Position numbers and translations under genes: made by a program. Below are positions 30,929 to 41,838 of a DNA stretch of 64,000 nucleotides, one piece after another. The DNA is from Chaetoceros tenuissimus (lineage: Eukaryota; Bacillariophyta; Thalassiosirophyceae; Chaetocerotales; Chaetocerotaceae): contig BLLK01000029.1 of the NCBI GenBank assembly GCA_021927905.1, positions 558,001 to 622,000 on the forward strand. Direction: 5' to 3'. Below the pieces are notes generated by a model. It saw only the letters and a list, made by a program, of their open reading frames with translations, did not search any database and was not told the origin of the DNA. The first letter of the stretch is position 1. Each line of letters opens with the position of its first letter.

Positions 30929-31927
30929 TTAGGAACCAAAAAGATCCCTCTTAATTTCAAATCGACGCTTATTTTTCTCATAGATTTTCATTCCTTGAGT
31001 AACAAATCTCGGATCTGGTTCCTTTTCTTCATTGATTTGTATTTTGGTTTGAACCATGTACTTCATTGAGGATTCCAACTGTTCCTTCACATATTGAGCC
31101 CTTTCTTTGCTTTCATCTGGTTCCAAAAGTAAAAGTGCATAAGCACATGCTTCTAATGTTGATATACAATGTTTTTCTGGCTCGGGGCGAACAACATCAT
31201 ATATCGATTTCTGTTCTGCAGTGAATTGAACTTGTTGACATTTTGATACGAGGTTTGGAGATTGCATTAACATTCTTTTAGCTTCTGCCCATGTACCATC
31301 AAGAACAATAAGGAGCTGTGGCTCACTTTTCAACTTTTCTAACCGTTCGCTGTTTAATTGTTTCGCGATGTTACTCTCATCAACATCACTATCATTAGGT
31401 AAATTAGTACCGTCAAGAGACACAGCATCATTTCCTGGAAAGAGCAATAAAGGTTTTCTCCCTTTCTCTATAAAATCGTTTACTAGCTGCAACTGATTGG
31501 GTTCAAAATTATAACCAACTTTAATGGTACATTTCTTCAAAATCAGTGGAAGGAGTGGTACAGTAGAAAGGGACTTTCTTCTGAATTCCCTCGGATGTTG
31601 TAAAACAAGAATATGTGTTGAGACATTGAGTAGTTCTGATGGTAAAGACGGACATACGCATAGCACAGGTACCCTTTTACATTTGCTACAAAGAGCACGA
31701 TGAACTCTATGGGACCTTTCCTTGTCTCTTCTTTCAGTCTTGGCAACAGAAGAAGCAATTTTTGTTTTCAAGTGAGGTTTGAAAGTTTTCCCAAATTCTT
31801 TTCGATTTTCACCGGAATGTTGGGAGAAGGAGTTGACTCCACTCAGTAACATACATGACATCAGAAGATATATAAACAGAGTATTGCATTTCATTCTTTT
31901 AGAATTGTCCAGAAGAAAATTATTCAT
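30929..31927 (-). CDS. DTW-domain protein, putative tRNA-uridine aminocarboxypropyltransferase
   Basis: 332 aa, ATG at 31927, single exon. The zinc-type motif CSKCKRVPVLCVC is followed by HPREFRRKSLSTVPLLPLIL, FPGNDAV, the DxTW signature as LDGTWAEAKRML, and STLEACAYAL near the end. DTW-domain enzymes (bacterial TapT, human DTWD1/2) add the 3-amino-3-carboxypropyl group of S-adenosylmethionine to uridine in tRNA (acp3U). The N-terminus has a hydrophobic segment ending VNSFSQ, a signal peptide with Phe after the cut as in diatom plastid presequences, so a plastid tRNA substrate is possible. Start codon choice is straightforward. About 350 bp upstream to the ClpP gene hold both divergent promoters. 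Confidence 0.85.
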   Translation of the reverse strand: MNNFLLDNSKRMKCNTLFIYLLMSCMLLSGVNSFSQHSGENRKEFGKTFKPHLKTKIASSVAKTERRDKERSHRVHRALCSKCKRVPVLCVCPSLPSELLNVSTHILVLQHPREFRRKSLSTVPLLPLILKKCTIKVGYNFEPNQLQLVNDFIEKGRKPLLLFPGNDAVSLDGTNLPNDSDVDESNIAKQLNSERLEKLKSEPQLLIVLDGTWAEAKRMLMQSPNLVSKCQQVQFTAEQKSIYDVVRPEPEKHCISTLEACAYALLLLEPDESKERAQYVKEQLESSMKYMVQTKIQINEEKEPDPRFVTQGMKIYEKNKRRFEIKRDLFGS

Positions 31928-32291
31928 GCGATAGATAGCGATTTATCTATGTAGTGTTGTTGATTAAGATTGGTTGGTTAGCCTCTTCTGGTGTACTTTG
32001 CGTATGGCGTATGTCAGTTGCATGGAATAAATAAGTGGTGGGGAAACACTCCGTTAATCGACCGTTACAAATGTCAAAATCACAAGATCTCAGTTCGAAA
32101 AGGTTCATGAGTCATGAGCATCATCACAGCATCACAGCAACAACATCAACACTATTAACTTTTGTTCAGACCTGTCACCATAATTGAATGTAGACTATCG
32201 TGAGAAAATTCATTATCTAATCGTATTCATTCTTTCATCGTTGAATTCGCTTCACTTTTGTTCATAAAGATTTTTACTATTTTCAATCGAA
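31928..32291. other. Divergent promoter region, DTW gene / ClpP
   Basis: 364 bp between two divergent ATGs. No palindrome or repeat stands out. Confidence 0.4.
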
Positions 32292-32966
32292 ATGTTTGCA
32301 ACAAAGATATTCACAAATGTTTCCAAGAGAACTCTATTGAAAAATCGAGGTTTATCTGGATTGGTACCTATCGTACTAGAAAATTCTGTGGCTGGTGAAA
32401 GATCTTTTGATATATATTCTAGGCTACTTCGCGAGCGAATCATCTGCGTTCACGGACAAGTCACGGATCAGATGGCCTCCGTAGTTACTGCACAACTTTT
32501 ATTCTTGGAAGCAGAAGCCCCAGATCGTCCAGTGTACATGTACATCAATTCTCCTGGTGGAGTCGTAACTGCTGGTCTAGCGATGTATGACACAATGCAG
32601 TACATCCATCCTGAAGTCCATACTATTTGCATGGGACAGGCTGCTTCTATGGGATCCTTGTTGCTGGCAGGAGGGAGTCCTGGATGTCGTTATGCTCTAC
32701 CTAATTCGAGAATTATGCTTCATCAACCATCGGGAGGTGCATCTGGAATGGCCAGCGACATTGATATTCAAGCAAAAGAGATTTTACGAACTCGAGAGAA
32801 TCTAAATAAGTTATATGTTCATCACACTGGACAAGATTTACAGACTATTGAAAATGTCATGGAGAGGGACTTCTTTATGGACGTGAAACAAGCTATAGAT
32901 TTCGGAGTCATTGATAAAGTTTTGGATAAAAGGACAAGTTTGAATGAAGATGATAGCAGTTCCTAA
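32292..32966 (+). CDS. clpP: ClpP protease proteolytic subunit, probably mitochondrial
   Basis: 224 aa, ATG at 32292, single exon. Catalytic triad present: Ser in GQAASMGS, His in MLHQPSGG, Asp in MERDFFM. The family motifs YINSPGG and [11 protein letters not shown] are intact, and the length matches a mature ClpP plus a short leader. The N-terminal ~20 residues ([20 protein letters not shown]) are basic with hydroxylated residues and no acids, typical of a mitochondrial targeting peptide. ClpP assembles as a double heptamer and degrades proteins delivered by ClpX in the matrix. Plastid ClpP in algae is usually encoded in plastid DNA, which also favours a mitochondrial role. Confidence 0.93.
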   Translation: MFATKIFTNVSKRTLLKNRGLSGLVPIVLENSVAGERSFDIYSRLLRERIICVHGQVTDQMASVVTAQLLFLEAEAPDRPVYMYINSPGGVVTAGLAMYDTMQYIHPEVHTICMGQAASMGSLLLAGGSPGCRYALPNSRIMLHQPSGGASGMASDIDIQAKEILRTRENLNKLYVHHTGQDLQTIENVMERDFFMDVKQAIDFGVIDKVLDKRTSLNEDDSSS

Positions 32967-33413
32967 TTCCAGCGAAAGAAAAGACATACAGTGCATATTC
33001 ATATACTGGGAATCCTGCACATGATTACATTTTGTCAAATACTAGCAACTTTAAGAAGAGTTTACAATGCTATTCTTCAGTTTATTTATTTTTAACAAAG
33101 TGAACAAAGACACTCTCACGTAGTAAATTTTAAATACTTGTATTTGATACTGCGGCAAAAAAGGCATTCATTGTAATTGTATCTCTAAGTACTACTATAC
33201 TACTACTAAGTACGTACGTACTTTACTCGATCATGTATCATGTAGCCACAGAAGCGAAGGACAATGACGACCTACTTCAACTTTCATGTTGGCCGCTGCA
33301 AACCGCAACAGAGTATACCACCACACATAAAACGCAAACTAACCTAAATCAATCAACATTGTCTTCATAACAACTTCGTCATCTTCAAAGAATAGATCCA
33401 ATTACGCTTCATA
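32967..33413. promoter_or_regulatory. Upstream region of cycloisomerase gene with ACGT palindrome
   Basis: 447 bp without a gene. The 16-nt palindrome AAGTACGTACGTACTT at 33208-33223 lies 190 bp before the ATG at 33414 and is identical to one at 24818-24833. Confidence 0.5.
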
Positions 33414-34422
33414 ATGTCTCTTGAAAGCCCTGATGTAGTTGTCACTATGACAGCAATCCTTAGCACTATGTTTGCAGTCCTTGCAGGTCTAGTTTACATC
33501 CAACAACCTTCATCATCAACAAAATCGTCATTTTATCCAGACCCTATTGCCGAACCAAGCAAATATGCCTATGAAATGTACCATTCCTTTTACAGTCCAA
33601 TTTGGATGTGTGTGTTTGGTTGTATAGTTGTTTTCCAGCTCTATGAAGAATGGTCAGCACGAGAATACAACTTGTACCTATTCATTCTAGCATTACCTTG
33701 TGTACTACAACCAATTCTCTTTCCATCTGGGTTTTCAAACTCTCCAGATTCCAAGAAACCAATTATGGAAAGATTTGCGACAAAGGCAAATATTTGGCTT
33801 GCCACATACACATTTATTGGAAACTACTGGTAAGAATATTTTACATTATTGGTGAAAGATCTGATCATTTTCCCATCTCCATGCTAATTACTCATCATGT
33901 CATTGCATTCTTTGAAGGTACACACACTACTTCTACTCAGTTTTGAAAGCAAAATATACCATGCCAAGCACAAGATTAAATAATGTCCCAATCGCAATGT
34001 TCTTTGCCACCATGTTTTACTTCAGTTCATATCACGTTTTCTCAAATTGCATGCTTCGAAAAATCAAGACAAGTTTTGCCCCAACTATTCAAAGGAGAGT
34101 ATTGTACATCATGGCGGTTTGCGTTCTAAGCTACTTCACTGCGTTTATGGAGACTTTAACTATCAGTTCTTTCCCGTACTATTCATTCGAGGATCGCAAC
34201 ATGGCTTATACTGTTGGAAGTGCATTTTACGGAATCTATTTCTTGGTTTCATTTCCAGCCTTTTTAGAGTTTGATAGGGATGTCGACAATAAGTCAGTGA
34301 ATGCACGAAAAGTGACGAGCTGGGATGCTTTCGTACAAAGCTGTGGATATGGTATGATGATCATGTGTCTTTTGGATTTTGTTCGTCTCTATCTTGACAT
34401 TCCACTAATTGTAGGAGCTTGA
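33414..34422 (+). CDS. CPI1: Cycloeucalenol cycloisomerase (cyclopropyl sterol isomerase)
   Basis: Two exons, 33414-33829 and 33918-34422, with an 88-nt intron; 306 aa. The sequence across the junction, FIGNYWYTHYFYSVLKAKYT, plus LNNVPIAMFFAT, YHVFSNCMLRKI, FMETLTISSFPYYSFEDR and GSAFYGIYFLVSFPAF follow the plant CPI1 family closely. The enzyme opens the 9,19-cyclopropane ring of cycloeucalenol, an intermediate of the cycloartenol route to phytosterols, in the endoplasmic reticulum. About six membrane segments are visible. Its presence supports a cycloartenol-based sterol pathway in this organism, as known for diatoms. The intron splits a Trp codon. Confidence 0.92.
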
Positions 34423-34852
34423 GTATAAATAAACTCACGCCAAAAGTAGTTGCTTATCCTTTTGTAATTATTGATTATCATTAAATTATCTCATGCTTAC
34501 TCATAACGTGTATAAAATGCACCTTACTTGCGATCCATGTTCGAATGGGAAAGTAAAATGTGAGGGTAAACAAAAAACGTTAAAACTCGGTTTGCTGTAG
34601 GACATCCTTCATCATCATCATTGGGTCACCTCTACACATCACTACTTCAGCAGCCTTCAAACCTTCATTCAACAATTCAACCTCAACCTCTTTTTTATAT
34701 GGAAAGTGTGAATAATAACTAATGCACAATAACACCGCATCTATTCAAGTTGAATAGGTACATCAATCAAAAGAAGAGCTACCAGTTGCAACACGTGAAG
34801 CTTCAATACACTGCCGCAAACGAGAAGTATCTGCACATACATGTCATAGACC
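34423..34852. other. Intergenic region before carboxylesterase gene
   Basis: 430 bp, AT-rich, nothing recognisable beyond presumed 3' UTR and promoter. Confidence 0.4.
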
Positions 34853-37800
34853 ATGATTAATTCAATTCATACTGTCAGTGTTTTAATACTCCTAATGTGT
34901 TTGTGCTTCACTTGCACAATATATGTCAATGGGATTTCTTTTGATTTCTCATTAGATGAAGATCACCTTGAAGATGAAGTAGTAATTGATTTGGATTTTG
35001 ATTCAATTGAAACTGCAAATCAACAGACACCTAAGCTTTCAAATCCAAAAAGGAAGTCGTCAGCACTCGAGAAAATACTGAAACGTATTCAACGCGGTGG
35101 AGCATCATCACAAAGTAATGATAACTCTGAGTATAGTCAAACGTATTATCATGCAAACGGACGACCTCATTCCTATAAAAAAAGGCGCCGGAAAAGAGCA
35201 AAGTCTAGTCAAAATGAGGATGGTATAAATGAAGATACCGAGAGTCATAAATCCTCAGCATTCTTTCCCGAGGAAACGGTTCCTCATATACCACCAACTA
35301 AAATTACTGTGAATATTCAGGGTTATGGTAAAGCAGAGGGTAGACGTGAACAGGCTGTAGACACTTGGAAAGGAATACCTTATGCTTCGCCGCCGGTAGG
35401 ATCATTGCGTTTTGCACCACCTGAAGCAGCAACTCCTTGGCATCCTTCAAAATTAGATGCTAGTCAATTTGGTCCTGACTGCTATCAACTCGCCGATCCT
35501 GTGTTGAATCCCTTGGCAGATGAATCACAAATGAGCGAGGATTGCCTATATTTAAACATCTTTACGCCTGCTGGACATGTCGCCAGATCTCATGGAAAGT
35601 TTATGAATAGCGGAAAGAAACTGCCTGTAATGTTATGGTTTCACGGGGGAGCATTTCAACAGGGCGCTGGCAGGCGTCCTGAATATGACGGAAGGAAATT
35701 AGCAGAAAGGGATTTGATTGTGGTGACGATTAATTACCGTTTGGGAGCATTGGGATTCTTAGTTTCCAGTCCTGATGGCCTTTATGGAAACTTTGGACTG
35801 ATGGACCAAAGGGCAGCATTAGATTGGGTAAAAAAGAATATTGAAGCTTTCGGCGGAGACAGTAATAACATCACACTATTTGGTGAAAGTGCAGGTGCAG
35901 GTACGTTATTTTGTCGAGATTCTACATTGTAAAAGATATTTCGTTCTAACATTTGCAATAGTAATGATTGGATTACATCTACTTATGGAGGGGGCAGGTA
36001 CGAAGTAATTTTGATTATGATTGGTTTGTATCTTGTTCTTGCAACTACTTTCACTCCAACTCTTCTAACTCAGCAATTTCCTCTGTAAAAAAGGCACGCT
36101 TTTCCATAAGGCTATAATGCAGAGTAATCCTCTCGGTTACACATTTAGGTCAGTTGTAGTCGCTGACTTCATTGGAGAAGCATTAAAAAGAAATGTAGAT
36201 TGTAGAGACCTCGCCTGTCTTCGAGCTGAACGAGTCGAGGAAATTATGCGCGCACAGTCAAGTTTGATGGGTGTACCACGTTCAGTTGGAGATTTCTTTA
36301 CCTTTGGCCCAACACTAACGTCGCAGCGAAAAGTTAAATTTTCTCTCACAGGAGAGAGTAGATTCTTCAGCCGCTCAGAAGAAAATAGATTACCCCGTTT
36401 AGATACAGATGAATCACAAAATTCATTTGTCAGTGAGTGGCGTGTGAGCTCAGAAATAAACACAGATACTGCGCGATGGAGCGCTGTGAATGTCTCTCAA
36501 CCTCTGAAAATGTTGCATAATATTCCAGATGATATACCACTGATAATAGGCACTACTAGGCATGAAGGTGAAATGTTTGTTCATTCGGCTTTTAATGCTC
36601 CAATGCCTAAACCTGTCTATTGGATGTTTGTCGGCGCTCTCTTCCGCGACAGTAGCTCGAAAGTTTTGCGACATTATCGAGGTTTAGTGAGTCAGATCGA
36701 ACAAGAAGCTGAAGAATTAGCAAAGAAACAGATCGAAGAAGAGGAGAACAAACAAAATTATCTTGCAAATCAAGAAATGTTAGACAGGGAATACGAGCTC
36801 TTGCTCGCTTTGAACAAAACTGGAGGGAGCGATGATGAAAATGTCAATGTTATCGGGAGTGACGGTGTTAGAAGATTAGTGAATACATGGAGTACTGGTG
36901 GATTTCAAGAACAAGAATATGATACCATCACATCAAGTAATTATACTAGTGATGGCACAAAACCTTCGTTTCGACATTCTCTCCGAGAAAGATTTCTTGC
37001 AATGGCAAACGCACGCGAAGAAAAAAGAATAATCAAAATGAAAGAAAGAGCATTGAAGGAAGCTGCAAAAGTTGTTGTTGATTATCGTCCAGTAATGAGT
37101 GCAATCATATCAGACTATCTTTTTCGTTGCCCAAGCTGGCATTTCGCTCAGCTCCTAACTCGCCTAAGGTCAGAGAATGGCAAACACACTAATAATGTGT
37201 ACGTGTATCGCTTCAGCTTACCGACTCATATTCCAGGATACAAGGAATGTTGGGGGAAGAGCTGCCACACGGCAGAACTACCATATGTCTTCCAATCAAT
37301 GGATATCATTCGTTCTAATTATTCTACACTTGGACCTTATGCCCAAGAAGAAGCACCGGGAGCTCCTGAATATCCATACAGGTACGTCATTTTATCGAAA
37401 TTCTACATTGTCAAAGATATTTCGTTCTAACATTTATTATTAGTCAAATTATGAATGCCTACAGAGGAGCGCTTGAGGCATTACAAATAGATGATGATGA
37501 TGATGATGATATTGCCATCCAAGAGGAGGTCCATGACGATTTAGGTGGCATAAATGCTAGTAGCAATCATACCAAAGCATTTCAACGCATCTTGTCACAT
37601 TTCTTTGGTGATTACTTCAAAGAGGATGCCGATGAAGAAATGGCATCTGACATGTCCGAACGATGGGCTAACTTTGCAAAGTTTGGAAATCCGAATTACG
37701 ATGGGAGCAAGGCCGAGTGGCTTCCTTGGCGGCACCAGTCAGAAAACTCAACATTCTTCGACCAAGACGCAATTCACGACTCCTCATCACAGACCGACGA

Positions 37801-38380
37801 TACAAATACATGGCCGGATGAAGAATACGATTATTGGTCAGATGACTATGATGAATTCGTGGACACAGATGAAGAGCTCGTAGCGCGGGATGAATACTAT
37901 AGAAGACGCGCTCTTGAGGCTTTGGAAATGGATGTGGCAGAAGAAGACGTATTTACTACAGAGCTAAGACGTGTTCAGTATAAGGATTCTGAGGAGGTTG
38001 AAACATCGTTTCTTAAAGGGAAAATGCTCAAAAGATTTAGAGGACTCGAAAATCAGAAGCCAATGCACCTATTGTCTAAAGCCGAAGCGACTGAGGCTAT
38101 TCGCATTGCTCAACAATTTGGTCTGCTTGGATCTGGACTGAGCGAAGATATGAGAGGTGCATATACAAATGAAAACCTACAGTCATTTTTTCCTGAACTG
38201 CTGGAGCTTTCTTGGCCCCCTGAAGGACGCCTAATTGAGCGCGACTGTACATGCGATATGTGGGACAGAATTCGATGTAAGTGCCTTGCTATATCTATGA
38301 AACACACTTTCTACAAAGTTTCTCACAGCTTCTTAACCAAAATTTTGAACTTTTCCCCTCTTTGCCTAGACCGTTATTAA
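34853..38380 (+). CDS. Large secreted type-B carboxylesterase family protein
   Basis: Five exons: 34853-35900, 35962-35997 (a 36-nt microexon), 36094-37381, 37444-38276, 38370-38380; 1071 aa, about twice the usual carboxylesterase length. A signal peptide (VSVLILLMCLCFTCTIYVNG) is followed by ~130 polar residues. Family motifs: WKGIPYASPPVGSLRF, SEDCLYLNIFTP, LWFHGGAF, and the nucleophile elbow GESAG (Ser346). The acid is in RHEGEMF and the His in SCHTAELPYVF, so the catalytic triad is complete. Two additions enlarge it: a charged helical insert after the acid (EELAKKQIEEEENKQ) and an acidic region near 37790-37940. Exon 5 adds the family-typical ending WDRIRYRY. Introns 1 and 3 are near-identical. 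Substrate unknown. Confidence 0.88.
35901..35961 (+). repeat. Intron 1 of carboxylesterase, near-copy of intron 3
   Basis: 61-nt intron, GTACGTTATT...GCAATAG. Its first 54 nt match intron 3 (37382-37443) at 50 positions, and the similarity does not continue into either exon. Confidence 0.9.
37382..37443 (+). repeat. Intron 3 of carboxylesterase, near-copy of intron 1
   Basis: 62-nt intron, GTACGTCATT...TTATTAG. Aligned with 35901-35961 it differs at four of the first 54 positions (7, 13, 18, 31) and then only in the last eight bases before the acceptor AG. Confidence 0.9.
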
Positions 38381-38886
38381 GGCAACGAAAAGCATTTAGG
38401 AATAAGTAATCATTATGTTCAAAGTTAAAGTTTTTTTTCTCCCAGATAATAGTTATGAGTAACATGAAAATTTTAAATTTACAATTCGATGTCAAAACCG
38501 CCTCTTATGACAAACTGATACGTCATAATGTCATTAATTTTATTTTCGTATGTATTCTCTTCAATATGTTTCTGAAATCTTGTCTTGACTATTAATGGCA
38601 ACAGAAACACAAAAAGAGATAAGAGTATAATCATTGCATCAGATTATTCATTGTTCATCCCTACAGAGCTTCGTATCCACACTCATTATAGAAGCCACTC
38701 CAATTTGTACTTTGAATTCCCGAGCCGCGAGTATTTTGTATTTTGCTGAGGTCTTGGGTCTTATTTATATGCGTAATCAATTTTCTCATATTACTGGAAA
38801 CTACTACGCAACAAAAAGAACTTTGACGAACTGAACAACAACTCTTGTACAAAATCTCGATCACAAGTATTACAATAATCTGTAAT
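38381..38886. other. Intergenic region before TLDc gene
   Basis: 506 bp. Only short frames, no repeats. It holds the 3' flank of the esterase and the promoter of the TLDc gene. Confidence 0.4.
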
Positions 38887-41797
38887 ATGAAAGCATTCTC
38901 TTGTGGAAAACCTCCATTGCCGCAATCATCAGCAAAGAATTCATCGACTTCCAAAATTAAATCCACATTTTCATGTGGTTTTGATTCTAGCGCAGATGAA
39001 GAACGGGGCGGAAAAGCAACTTCTCGGCTGCAGCAGCTTCATGATTCATTCTCCTATGATTCTATAGCATTGACAAGAGACCTTTTCAGAGGATTTATTC
39101 TTCGTAGGAAAGGTTCATTGACGAAGCAAGAACACAATTTCTTGGAAAGTCTGGTTGAAGATGGAGAAGAAGACGATTTAAACAATGCGATGAAGGTACT
39201 TTCGGATAAAGATTTATTCTTTCACCCAAGTACATGGAAGTTAAAGGTTACTGCCTCTAATATTCTTGGATGTGCTAGTTCATTGGACGATCTCGAAGAG
39301 AATGTAGAGGATTCATCTAAGCCAGCTTTATCTTGGGATACAAATACTGTTAATGACGTGGAAGTTTTTGAATCTAATTTGGGTGCTGTTGTCGTTGAGG
39401 ATTCAACATCTAATTCTCCCAACAAAAATGTCGACTTGAATAATATCACACCAATTCAAAAGTCGCACCATAGAGCACAAAGTGAACCACTCAGTGACAA
39501 AAAGCTTCGTATTGGAACTCCTCATAGACAAGCTAGAGTAAGAGAGAGACGTCAATCACAAGTTCACTCAAGTCTATGGAAAGCACATAAACAGGGGTTT
39601 TCTCTTACTCCTGTTTCGTCATTTCAATACAACAAAGATGGATACAACTCAATTGAGATAAAGAGGCAAACTTCTTCAAAACTGAGGCAAAGGCAAGAAA
39701 GCACAAGTCCTCAGGCTCACCATCACAGTTTCAGAAAGAATGGAGACCTGACACCGATTGCACGTCGCTTTGATTTAAACAAGGAATCTACATCAGGTGC
39801 ATCTTCAACTTCATTTCTAGCTCTAGATATTGCTGATTCAATTCATTCAGACGGAGGGATAATGTCTGCCAATGACTCTTCAATATCATTCCCTTCTATC
39901 CGTAAATCTGATTCATTTGGGGATTCGCAATCGTCTTTCGTTTCAAATAAATTATCTTTAACATCTGCAATTGTTGATTCGAATCATCTTACCAACAATT
40001 CTACGAGAAGAGAAGTTGAAAATCAAAGAAAATCAAGTTACTCAACCACTTCCTCTTCTCATAATCTTAACTCTGAAAACAGCAGAAATGATGGCGACAC
40101 AAACTCAGTGACCGAATCAGTAACTTCGAAAGAATCATTTCGATTTGGTCATCCAATGAGACCAGCACGTAATCCTAGCCCAATCCCTAGACCTAAATTG
40201 GTGAAGCGTGGCTTCTCAGACGGAGCTTTGCCACCTCGTAGAGATACACGACTTTTCCCCTCCAAATTAGACTTTGGAAATACTGGCGTCCGAACGAGTT
40301 TGACAAAACCAAAAATCATGCAAAGGTCTGGTTCCATTGCATGTAAGTCATGTTGAATATTTGTGTTGACATTTACAATTGGAACATGACTAACAGAAAA
40401 TTATCTATATTCTCTTATAGCCCAAATCGATGTTCTTGAAACAATTGTGTCACAGGAAGATTCAATGAATCTCAGTGTTGGGCTACCCGAAGACGGACTG
40501 GACTCTCTAGCTCCACCTACTATGATAAGAAAAGCATCAGAAGGGAGTGATTGTGGTTGGGGTCTAGAAGTTGCAGATCTAGACAGCTCTTACGTAGTTG
40601 AATCCATGAGCAGACTAGAAGATGTTGAAAAACTTACTGAGGATTGCTTTTCCTATTCTAATCGCACAGAGCAAATTGGAGAACAATGGAAAATTCGTCA
40701 TTGCGCTTCTGAGGATGTCACTACTAATAGGAGAAACATGGAACAACTTCAATCTCTCATGGATAACAATGACGACGACGAGGATTACCCTTATGACATA
40801 ACTGCTGAAAGATACGACACATGGAATGCATTGACAGAAGGCGAAATAGCCAATGAATTTACCTTAAATTTCACAATTCTTGGAACCTCAGCTGATGACA
40901 TTGCATCAATGCCACATGTACTATGTAAGTATCTCCTTTTCATTACACGGTGTGATCTGCACAACCATATTTTAACAAATGTCTTTCCGCAGCTCCTCCA
41001 TTAATGGAAAGTTTGAATGATTTTCTCCCTTACTCTGTGTCAGACCAAAACTTCTACATGAAATACTCCATGATTCGGTAAGAACCAATCTATCAGACAC
41101 CTTAATTCTATCGAATGAATACTCTTTGATGAATCTTGTCTAACACTTGTACGGCACTAGGGATGGGGCCTCTCTTATTTCGCTCTTACAGAATACTAGA
41201 GGTTCAACTCATACCATCATAGCATTGGAAACTACCGAAGGGGAAGTTTTTGGGTCATTCACTTCAAGTCCATGGTAAGTTAGGCCTACTCTTTTATACA
41301 ATATTATTGATTATTTGAGTTTGGAGGCTAATTAATTTGCAACTCATTATTTGAACGGAAGGCGAAGAACCGATGCTGGCTTTTATGGCTCTGGGGAAGC
41401 ATTCTTATGGCGTATGAAAAATAGTAGGAAAACTTTGTGCACATCCGCTTTGGATCAAGCGCGTCTTGAAAATGATATTGAAGTCTTTTCGTGGACAGGC
41501 TCCAATTATTTGACACAACTCTGCGATGAAGATAAAATAGCTCTTGGTGGTGGTTCAATTGCAAATAGTGACCATGATGGATTCGGATTGCTGATCGAAT
41601 CAGACATTTTAAATGGAGAATCAAATCCTTGCGCAACATTTAATAATCCCTCACTCTGCCATTCAGACACCCCTGGATCTGGGTTCGAGATTGTGAATTT
41701 GGAGGTTTGGACGTTAACCCCTACACTGACTGTTGAAGAAGCTGACAAAATGGAAATGGCTCGTCTGTTCCTCGAAGCAAATATAAGAAACCAATAA
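38887..41797 (+). CDS. TLDc-domain protein
   Basis: Five exons: 38887-40342, 40421-40924, 40993-41077, 41161-41274, 41362-41797; 864 aa. The ATG at 38887 is chosen because the frame before it opens on TTG. The first ~600 residues are Ser-rich and disordered with few hydrophobics. The C-terminal ~190 residues are a TLDc domain: SLLQNTRGSTHTIIALETTEGEVFGSF, then SSPWRR, FLWRM, and HDGFGLLIESDILNGES, CATFNNPSLC and FEIVNLEVW. TLDc proteins (OXR1, TBC1D24, NCOA7) protect against oxidative stress and bind the vacuolar H+-ATPase. The long disordered N-terminus may be regulatory. All four introns are in the 3' half and split codons. Confidence 0.88.
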
Positions 41798-41838
41798 ATT
41801 ATTGTAAAATAGAATGTTTTGTTTCATAACATACCAAT

